DNA of 64,000 bases, taken from NCBI RefSeq assembly GCF_002105155.1, contig NW_019028989.1, forward strand, positions 248,001 to 312,000, in the 5' to 3' direction. This document shows positions 56,235-64,000 of this stretch, in pieces. The notes below the pieces were generated by a model. That model was not told where the DNA came from, did not search any database, and was given only the letters and a program-made list of their open reading frames with translations. Numbering within the stretch: the first letter of the stretch is position 1; every line of letters starts with the position of its first letter. Position numbers and translations under genes: made by a program. The DNA comes from Lobosporangium transversale. Its lineage: Eukaryota; Mortierellomycota; Mortierellomycetes; Mortierellales; Mortierellaceae.

Positions 56235-56863
56235 ATGTCTTTCTTTATGAACAGTGCAGCCAACCAGACGGTTAATATGCAGAACATGGCCATGGCCGAG
56301 CAAGAGCTTGAAATGGTGTCGGACCTGTTTAACCGGTAAATTCACCAATGATTTATCTACTATCATACCGTAAATAAAAAAGGAGTGAGATATGTTCTTG
56401 ACCAGAAACGGTGTTGCTAGCTGTAGCATGGATTGTGATAATGGGATTATGAATATTGATTGTACCCGCTAACAGCTTTCTTATACTCTGTCTTATCTTA
56501 TTTCTTATCAACACCTTTGTTTGCCCATTTGTTCTGATCTACGAACTCCGTTTCATCATTGGACTTCAAAACTATGGCTTCACATTTTCTTCTATGGACT
56601 AAAATGATGTTTGGTTATTTGAATAAATATTCTGGACTCTTTTCATATCATGGTGAACATCGCTTTGGACAATGCCTTTATTCAACCGTTACAGCATCGT
56701 GTCGTCATGCCACCAAAAATGCATCCCCAAGACCTACATCGAAGGCGATTTGAACAAAGGCGAGGCAGTCTGTATCGACCGCTGTGTTTCCAAATTTTTC
56801 GAGGTCAACAAGTCTGTAGGCACTAAACTTCAGCAAATGTCTGGAGCTGGTCTTCCCATGTAA
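56235..56863 (+). CDS. TIM10: Mitochondrial intermembrane-space chaperone Tim10
   Basis: Two exons, 56235-56335 and 56695-56863, about 89 residues. The first reads MSFFMNSAANQTVNMQNMAM and AEQELEMVSDLFNR; the second carries the twin CX3C motif: CHQKC, then KTYIEGDLNKGEAVC and CIDRC followed by VSKFFEVNKSVGTKL. The CX3C-x(16)-CX3C layout (counted by eye) and YxExxLxKGE block match Tim10 better than Tim9. With Tim9 it escorts carrier proteins through the intermembrane space. The intron is about 360 bp. Confidence 0.92.
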
Positions 56864-56966
56864 AATATGCACCGTAGCCGTTATCCTCAATAAACTGATG
56901 GCTTTGTATGAGGTTATTATGTGAATATTTGCTGCTTTATTATGCTACCATGTACGCTTTTGGATT

Positions 56967-57404
56967 TCATTCGACGCCAATAGCCTCGCCTACTTTCCTG
57001 AATGCATATCCAACACACTCACAAGGGACACCAACCAAATCGAGTGTTCTTATTGCTACCTCTTCACACCCAATACGAATGTAAAAGGCCCTGCCTTGAG
57101 TGTTAGCCATAAGAGTCCAGATGATAACTCCTTTCCTCATGTTGAGGCGCTCATATGCTTCCTTTAAGGCCCCCAATACCAACTTGCGACCAACACCTCC
57201 TCCTTGGACGCCAATCTTGACATAGAGTGTATCAATTTCACAATCAAAGTCATTCTGAGACCAGCCTTCATAAAATCGATGGTTGTAGGCGCGTTTCCAG
57301 TATGGTGCCATGGCTTGGGACATACCAATGACTTCATGCTCATTAGTTCTTGGATTTATCCTTTCAGCAACGACATAAACCATCTCTCGCTTCTCAACTG
57401 GGTC

Positions 57405-57442
<38 letters not shown>

Positions 57443-57942
57443 CCCAAATAGAATTGAGCAAGAAATCAGTTGAGAATCAGCAAACACATAATAGCAAAGT
57501 ACTAAAATTATCGGGGACCGCTGTAATTGTGAATGAGGTGCTTCAATGCAATTGTATTGGACAAGCGTTTCCTTCTTCAACACATTCCGACTTATACATA
57601 ACCATCTCATCACATACGAGCCATTCTCTTTGTATGATAGCCTGTCATTGAAACAGGATCCAAACTATCAAAGAAGCCTTTCGGGAGTATACCTCGATAA
57701 TGGAGGATGTAGTTTGAGAACTGCATCTCGGTCATTAACGCTGCATCTTCGGCCTTGCCGTGACGAAAGATCACTTTCTCGACAGGCCCATCAGCGAGAT
57801 TGGTTAACGAAGAGGATGCGCCCGTAGATACATTGGATAGGGCCGCAGAGCGGACAGGCGGTCGGATAGGGACGGTAATTAAGATTGAGGGTGTGCCTGA
57901 ATTTCCATTACTAGGATCTGCAAGAGTGTTATCGACAGTCAT
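56967..57942 (-). CDS. GNAT-family N-acetyltransferase
   Basis: Two exons: from the Met at 57942 (MTVDNTLADPSNGNSGTPSI) to about 57629, then 57406-56967. An upstream in-frame Met at 58005 is possible. After a Ser/Pro-rich leader, the GNAT fold shows IFRHGKAEDAALMTEMQFSN (strand 1/helix 1), MVYVVAERINPRTNEHEVIG, IDTLYVKIGVQGGGVGRKLV (acetyl-CoA loop of the Q/R-x-x-G-x-G/A type) and FYIRIGCEEVAIR (C-terminal strand). The junction at CTC|GTATGT and AACAG|ACCCAG is in frame. The intron contains a run of about 30 T on the coding strand just before the acceptor. The substrate is unknown. Confidence 0.82.
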
Positions 57943-58445
57943 GTCTGCTCGGAAGAGTTGAGGGAAAAACAAAAGAGCATCCCAACAACAACAAATTCTC
58001 TTCAAATATTGCCATCAGATGGAAGTGGATGGAGCATCATGGAAATAACCGGTGTTGATTAAACTCGGTAATGATTGTTAGCTCCAGATTGAGTTTGGTA
58101 ATGAGTCAAAGTAGCTTGTTGAGTCATTTACACCAAACAATTCTTCATTAAGCAAAAGCGCAGCGCTTTTAAGTTGAGGAGAAGAATGCCATTTTGTGGT
58201 TTTGTGTAACAGAAAAAGGGTTATGCCAAAGCTCCACTTTTGACATTCAAACAAGGAAACTGCAAGGACTATTCAAAGTATTATGCATTTCTTTCAGAGG
58301 TTTGAAGAACAGGTGTTGAGTACCCTGACTATATTCATGACAGAAGATGAGATGTTTTTAATGAGGTCATCATATCTCTAGGCGTATCGACTAAGTTTAT
58401 GTCTTCATCTGCTTCTTTAATTAAACTCATAGTTATTGCCGAGGG
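57943..58445. other. Spacer
   Basis: Lies between the acetyltransferase start and the methyltransferase stop on the same strand. I see nothing I can support. Confidence 0.4.
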
Positions 58446-59702
58446 TTAGGCTAGCGTTTGTCCAGGCAAGGGTTTTCTGAATTTACCCTGCAGCCATATT
58501 CTATACATCTTGATCTTTCGCAGTCGATTGACGATCAGTCGTCTATCGACAGCATTCTGCTCTATCGTAAATCTGGACCCAAACATCTGGAAAATTTCAT
58601 CAGAGTCGAAGAAATAAACACGCGTGCCATCGCCGCGAACGTAAAAATTTTCCGAAAGCATGCGGTTCTTCTTGAAACGCAATTGCGCCATATCGTAGCG
58701 ACCATAATCACGGAACACAATCAATCCTCCTGGTTTTAGCATCTGTATCAGGCAATGAGCAAAGTATACAGTATATCAATAGGATCTTATTTAGCGATTG
58801 GATTAAAAAAATTAAAATAAAAATGGAAAGAAAACAAAATGAAATGACATACCTTCTCAAGATTTTTTACAGCTTGGTTCCATTTATCAGGGTGCACAGC
58901 AGAGAGTACGAATATCAAGACTAGAATGTCCATTGACTCAGGCTCAATTTCTGGTGGGATATCATCATCTGTCAGATCCCAGACAAACGCTTTCCCTCTG
59001 TTGGGATCGTACGCTACATTGTTTTTAACTACTTCTACTGCTGTTGAAGAAAAATCGCAGGCGTATACGAAGAGATTAGGGTTTTTGCTTTCAGTTAACA
59101 ATGGAAACATAGTGTTGCCTGCACCACACCCTATTTCCAAGACTTTCTTTTCACCAGCCTAAAAAAGACGTTAATCGTAGGTGTCAATCGATCGAAGGGT
59201 AAAAGAAATGCTAATAATATACTATTATTATCCAGGTGAAGGCATAAAAGGAAAAAAGCCTACATTTGCTTCAATTATTTGAAAGAGCTCGGGAAATTCA
59301 ATCCGGAGCCAATGCCGATCCTTAAAGAACTTATGCTCATTCTTGGTGTAGAATTTATTCCAGTACTCTGCTGCATCTGCATGGAACTTTTGCACGAGTT
59401 CCTCAGGAACAGGATCTTTACTCTGTCGTGCGATCTGGTTCCGAGCATGCTGCTCTTGTTCCTCGTCCCAGATCGCATGGTCCCTACATCATTTTGGACA
59501 CAAATTTGTGGTAAGGAATATGAGACTTGAATCACCATAATTGATTGGATTCTATTAAAATAACAATAATAAAATACCATGCGTTTTGCTCAAACACTGC
59601 AGATTCGTCCACCAGAACACGGCCCCCAAACGGCGCATTTGCAGGTGCGTTGATGTCTCGTGAGCTAGACTCACGTTTCTTTGGTTGTTCTGCTGTCGAC
59701 AT
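58446..59702 (-). CDS. tRNA N3-methylcytidine methyltransferase, METTL2/Trm140 type
   Basis: Exons run from 59702 (MSTAEQPKKRESSSRDINAP) through FGGRVLVDESAVFEQNAWDH, EEQEQHARNQIARQSKDPVP and FHADAAEYWNKFYTKNEHKF with KDRHWLRIEFPEL. The SAM-binding exon follows: VLEIGCGAGNTMFPLLTESK (motif I), YACDFSSTAVEVVKNN, FVWDLTDDDIPP and SMDILVLIFVLSAVHPDKW. The last exon is MLKPGGLIVFRDYGRYDMAQ with KNRMLSENFYVRGDGTRVYF. GCGAGNT, RDYGRYDMAQLRF and YVRGDGTRVYFF are signatures of METTL2/6/8 and yeast Abp140/Trm140, which make m3C32 in tRNA. There is no actin-binding N-terminus as in budding yeast. It is divergent from the FKBP gene with 136 bp between starts. Confidence 0.92.
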
Positions 59703-59838
59703 TGCTGAGAATTTGATCTTTTTTGTCATGAAGTTTCTCTGCTGGCCTTCGCCCTTCTACAGCAGTCACTGTTTTCCTTTTAAAAAAGTGTTCCTTTTTA
59801 TACACTCACCTCACTCACCATCACAACTGCACTATACA

Positions 59839-60135
59839 ATGGCGACTCCAACACAAGACTGGACAAACGAGCAACTTCTCTCAGATGCTGTCAGCAAGAA
59901 GGACATTGTCACCTTTCTCCACCTCAACGCTAGTCATGATTTTTTAGTAGAATACAAACTCACTGGAAAGTTGACTACTGTTGTCAAAAATGGTAGGCTT
60001 TTTACACAATATATTTATTTGCACAATTGAATAGGTGAACACTTATTTACTTGTCAACTTTATTGACTGGTCCGTCTTGCAAATGGACCGTAAACCGAGT
60101 TCAAAAAAACACATTCTTAGTCTTTTTCTTTTTTT

Positions 60136-60176
<41 letters not shown>

Positions 60177-60765
60177 TAAAAGCTAAGAAGGATTCTCTTG
60201 TTGATGCCTACAATTCTCTGTTTACTCGCCAGGCCTTCCGTGGGGCGGACGAACCATCGGAGGAAGAAATTATGGCAGCCAAGAACGCTGCTCCCGTTGT
60301 AGAGAAGAAAGAGGAAGTGACTACAGAAGTCGCACCACCAAAATTTACCAAGGTAGTTCTTAAGAAAGGCGATAAGCAAGGATATCCAAGGAAAGGCAGC
60401 CAAGGTATTTTTTATTTTTTTTTGATGTTGTGGCATCAGCTGTATATTTAGACGCAAAGAAATTCATATGTTTTTCTCTCTTTTCTCTAGTTGCTGTTTT
60501 CTATACTGGGTACTTTGACGATGGCACCGTCTTTGACAGCAATGATAACGCCAGGAAGAAAAATCCTCTGCGCTTCAAGGTTGGAGTTGGTCATGTCATT
60601 GCTGGTTGGGACGAAGCCATGTTATCCATGTCTCGTGGTGAAAAGGCAAAAATTACGATCGAACCTGAGCATGCCTATGGCAGGAAAGGTGTCCCTGATG
60701 CCAAAGTCCCAATCCCTCCAAATTCACGTCTCACTTTTGATGTTGAGTTGGTTTCTTTTGACTAG
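59839..60765 (+). CDS. FKBP25/FKBP3-type peptidyl-prolyl isomerase
   Basis: Three exons, 59839-59991, 60183-60404 and 60491-60765, about 216 residues. The N-terminal domain (WTNEQLLSDAVSKKDIVTFL, FLVEYKLTGKLTTVVKNAKK, DSLVDAYNSLFTRQAFRG) matches the basic tilted helix bundle unique to FKBP25. A linker with PPKFTKVVLKKGDKQGYPRK leads to the FKBP domain: VFYTGYFDDGTVFDSN, FKVGVGHVIAGWDEAMLSMS, RGEKAKITIEPEHAYGRKGV and PNSRLTFDVELVSFD. Ligand-binding positions (Y, F, D, W, Y) are present. The family isomerises prolyl bonds and in animals works in the nucleus with RNA and chromatin. Introns 1 and 2 contain long T and A runs. Confidence 0.92.
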
Positions 60766-61535
60766 TGGTGTAAAGTATCGTCAAAGATAAAGTGTAGATA
60801 ATAAAATAGAGTATGTAAAAAGAAAGAAAGAAAGAAAGGAAGAATTGCCTGTCCAATAATATTGGACGAGACACTTTCAAAATCACTTGTAGCTCTTCTG
60901 GCAGTCCTGGTATAAGAGCTAAAATCTTTTTTTCGAATTTATTCTCACGACTGCAATATTGGCTTCATTGCCACAGTAGCTGAAGATTTCAGGACCGTTA
61001 AGCATGAACTCAAGGTGCCTTGTTGCTGTACTTTGATGGTCCTGTTCCAGTTGGGGCCCTTACTGGAGGTAAGATGATGTAGAAACTTAGGTGATGCGAT
61101 TGTTTATTATCTGTCGATAGAGAGACATGTTACAAGTTGTCCACATAAGCCTTTAGACAAAGGAAATAGCAATCCGTTAAGATGGATTATATTTGTAACC
61201 GTTTTAAAAAGCTTTATGCCTGATTGAGACCAAAAAGGATACGCGGGTAGTATCAGAATCAGCGTCGAATCATCTTCATTGGGTAACTGCCAAGAAGTCG
61301 CATGTTTTTGAAATTTGTTCGAAAAAGAGCTTCAAGGGATATATTTTATATTTATTTTATCCAGGATAATATAATACATGGGTTAACTAGTGGATTTCGT
61401 GACAAGAGGATTATAACTAGGAAAGTGTAAAAGTCAGGAGAGGATCAAGAGTCAATCTAAACGTACGCTTCTTTTCTCCAAAGCGCTGGTGTTAATATGA
61501 ATGATATAGATGTGTAATTATTGATGCAGCCTGTC
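60766..61535. other. Intergenic region with AAAG microsatellite
   Basis: An (AAAG)n tract lies at about 60819-60842. The remainder shows no coding or RNA-gene signature. Confidence 0.45.
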
Positions 61536-64000
61536 CTATTCTTTCCGAGCCTTTTTCGTAGCTGGACCTTCATCAGTGGTATCTTCGCCATTCCCTAAAG
61601 AAGACTTTGGTCGCGTTGTGTCTACATCAGGAGATGCACCTGCTGGGCCAGAGTTATTTGATGGAGATGAAGTATTTGGCGTCGACGTGATGCGCAGATT
61701 TGATCCCGGTGCAGAAGTATTTTTAGACGTCGAGACAGAAGAGCTCTCTCCAGATGTCTGGCCCTTTGCAAGTGGGCTTGGCTGGTGAACGCGTGACAGT
61801 TCTCGCTCCCTAGGGACAGGCCATGGGAAAGCTGAGCTAGGCTGTGCACTTGTAGGCGTCTGTCCAAACACAATTGGGCTCAGCTCCGCTTGTGAAGCAT
61901 AAAACTCTGGATAAAATGTCGATGGTGATGGAAGTAGGTTCTTAGCGAACTGAGATGGTAGCGTCGAAGACATAGGTGCTGGTTCCAACGGTTTCTTTTG
62001 GATCTTTGAGATACAGAAAAAAAAAATATACACATCATAAAAAGGTAGGCATTTGAATAAATAGAATGCAAGAAATAACGCGCATGGGAAACAATTGGAA
62101 ATAAGGAGTTTCGCAAACTTAATATACATACAGGTGGAAGTTCACTAGACTCTTCCTCTTTGATAATTGTGCCAGCAAGAGTAGCGCTTTCTTTGCTCTC
62201 TGTTGGTATCTGGACACGAAGTTTTGGCTTCTTGATACCGCCATTAGTTGGGCTGAGAACAGGCGATATAGCTCCTGATGCTGAGTTAGGAGGATTTGGA
62301 GCTGTGATCGAAGACCCATCTGTCATGGGCGAGTCTCCGTTCATTGGTGAATGGCCTGCTTTCATGGCGTTTTGAGTGCTTATAGTTGGCGAAGCTGACT
62401 GTGAAAGCGGTTGCTGCTGAACTGGGAGTGTGATAGGGGTTGGCAAAGTTGTTGATATCGATGTGTTTGTCGTCACAGGGAGCTGAATATTCTGTGAGCT
62501 CTGAGGCGGAGGCATAACTCGGTTTACGAATGGAGCAGGTTGATGAAATTGTTGTGGTTGATAGGACCGATTTTGAGACTGCATTGGATCTTGATGATAC
62601 ATAGTATCTTGGATTGCCTGTGGCTGCGGTTGTTGCTGGTGTTGCGATTGCTGTTGCTGGTGTTGCTGCTGGCGGGGTGGTTGAGGTGACGAATGCTGTG
62701 ACGCTGGAAGCTGTTGAAGATGCGGGGGATGCTGGGGTTGTTGTTGCTGATAGTGCTGGGGTTGGTAATGCTGTGACTGCTGCTGCAGAAATAAATGTTG
62801 TTGTTGATGTTGCTGGGAATACTGAGGCTGTGCAGGGTACTGCTGTTGTTGGACATAGGCCTGTGAACGATACTGAGGGTCTAGATGCTGTGGTGGCTGT
62901 TGGTATTGGATGCCGTCGTACTGCTGAGGATGGATAACCACATTCGGCGGGACCTGGAATGTGCTACGAGGCATGTGGGGTGATATGGATGAGGGTGTAT
63001 GTTGGAGAACCTGCTGTTGGGGAGGCGTATGCATGTGAACTTGAGCAGGAGTACTGTGTGGCTGCGGTGTTACTGATAGTTTACCCCTGTCATCTCCTGC
63101 CACGGATAATACATCATCATCATCGTCCTCCTCTTTGCTTTCTGTTGCATTAAGAAACTCCTTATTGGTGTAAGTCTCGCACGTGTCATTGTACTATATA
63201 ATAAATAAAAGTGACAGTTATTATTAAAATGCAATTGGATCATCCGACAATCCTCTGTTGAGTGATGTTGTTCCCGAATTAGCTGTCCCATTTGAATTGT
63301 TGTTTGATAACAGCCATATTAATGCTCTTTCTCGAATACTATACACAGAGTTCTTGGCCGTATAATCCCACTGTCTTGGCGCATAAAATGTCAGAGAACA
63401 ATTTAGCATTTATCTTATGTATTAGGTTTTTATCCTTACCTCTGTATATCTGAGAAGAATTTGGTCAATGTCGTGCGAAGAGTACTGAACTAGTTTGTTA
63501 TTCGAATTAAAAATAATCAGACCAATCTGGCAGTCGCAGAGGACACTCAGCTCCATCGCTTTTTTCATTAGACCAAAGCGTCTCTTCTGGAACGTAACCT
63601 ACATCAAAAGTCCACCAACAAGAGTGTTATTGCCATGAATGAATTGAACAAGTGGGTTAACAAACTATACTGCTTGATAATTGAAAGCGAAGAAATATGC
63701 TCCCGAAGTTTGTGCCAAGGCCCTATTCCGTTCTCCTGGAAATCCAATTGCTATTAATAAAACAAGCTATGCTAGAGAATTCCTTTAGACCAAGATGCAG
63801 GACAGGAGAGCCTCGAAAAGAAAGTTGGGCAAAGCCAGTCGGATAAAAGAATGAAGTTTTATCCTTTGTTTCTGATAGTGCTGATTGCTTATTTCTGCAA
63901 GTTACACCTTACGTGTTAAGCATTATAGGCAGTGTTTCTGCAACTAATATGTTGAGTGCTATGAAGGAATTATAAATTTCTATGAGGTTTGTACCTGACG
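61536..64000 (-). CDS. MEF2/Rlm1-type MADS-box transcription factor, 5' end beyond the window
   Basis: Exons: the last six bases of exon 1 (64000-63995, CGTCAG = RQ), then 63598-63440, from 63193 to 62132, and 62003-61536. Exon 2 is the MADS core: [40 protein letters not shown] and [12 protein letters not shown], followed directly by [15 protein letters not shown], the MEF2-type extension. The rest is low complexity: an acidic run ([15 protein letters not shown]), a very Gln/His-rich region (62,500-62,950), Ser/Thr/Pro-rich parts and a basic end [12 protein letters not shown] proteins of this branch (Rlm1, Smp1, MEF2) bind CTA(A/T)4TAG-type sites and often act below MAP kinases. The MGRKKI start must lie past the right edge. 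It is truncated by the window, not by mutation. Confidence 0.9.
63599..63994. other. First intron of the MADS-box gene
   Basis: Bounded by GTAC... donor (minus strand, 63994) and CTACATCAA-side acceptor at 63600-63599. No other feature is seen in it. Confidence 0.55.

Noticed and set aside
61536..63193. Gln/His repeats of the MADS-box gene as a tandem-repeat locus or CRISPR-like array.
   Set aside because: They are codon-level repeats in a coding frame, without uniform spacers; no CRISPR expected or seen in this eukaryotic DNA.

Overview
This is a gene-dense, intron-rich eukaryotic window from a fungus. It carries fungal-type genes (Ytm1, Utp3, Prp40, Dnm1, ATP synthase subunit 4, Sss1) with many short GT-AG introns. 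It also carries two Crinkler (CRN)-family genes, an FKBP25-type immunophilin and a MEF2-type MADS-box gene. That mix, plus very frequent poly(A)/poly(T) runs in introns and spacers, suggests an early-diverging fungus, most probably Mucoromycota/Mortierellomycotina (Mortierella or Lobosporangium-like). The lineage is inferred from family content, not from any database match.

Left third (1-13.9 kb) is accessory. A complete Tc1/mariner element (527-2129) sits inside an exon of an unrecognised gene. A frame-broken CRN NTPase gene follows (about 3.1-5.8 kb), then a 1,277-bp foldback element with an 8-bp target duplication (6164-7440). Next come a divergent UCH-like peptidase gene and fragments with tandem zinc knuckles, then an NADPH-dependent quinone/enone reductase gene.

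Core block 1 (13.9-26.6 kb) holds mS29/DAP3, ATP4, PRP40, ADAT1/TAD1 and DNM1. Several genes are divergently paired over short promoters.

The central insertion (27,002-32,047) is the most interesting feature. It is a 5,046-bp unit with about 195-bp inverted ends and TA on both sides. Inside are two convergent genes: a CRN gene with a PD-(D/E)XK-like C-terminus, and a pogo/CENP-B-type transposase. I read it as a DNA transposon carrying a Crinkler nuclease gene as cargo. Both genes now show reading-frame damage.

Core block 2 (32.1-47.2 kb) holds UTP3, a LYR-motif protein, mitochondrial glutamyl-tRNA synthetase, YTM1, a pepsin-type protease, APC10/DOC1, ribosomal P0 and a BAG-domain protein with a consensus heat-shock element upstream. 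A 92-bp palindromic MITE and a MULE element follow (47.5-51.7 kb). The right end (51.8-64 kb) holds MED10, a RING protein, SEC61 gamma, TIM10, a GNAT acetyltransferase, a METTL2/Trm140-type tRNA methyltransferase, FKBP25 and a 5'-truncated MEF2-like gene. No tRNA, rRNA or CRISPR array was seen. All intron positions were placed by eye from splice signals and frame continuity.
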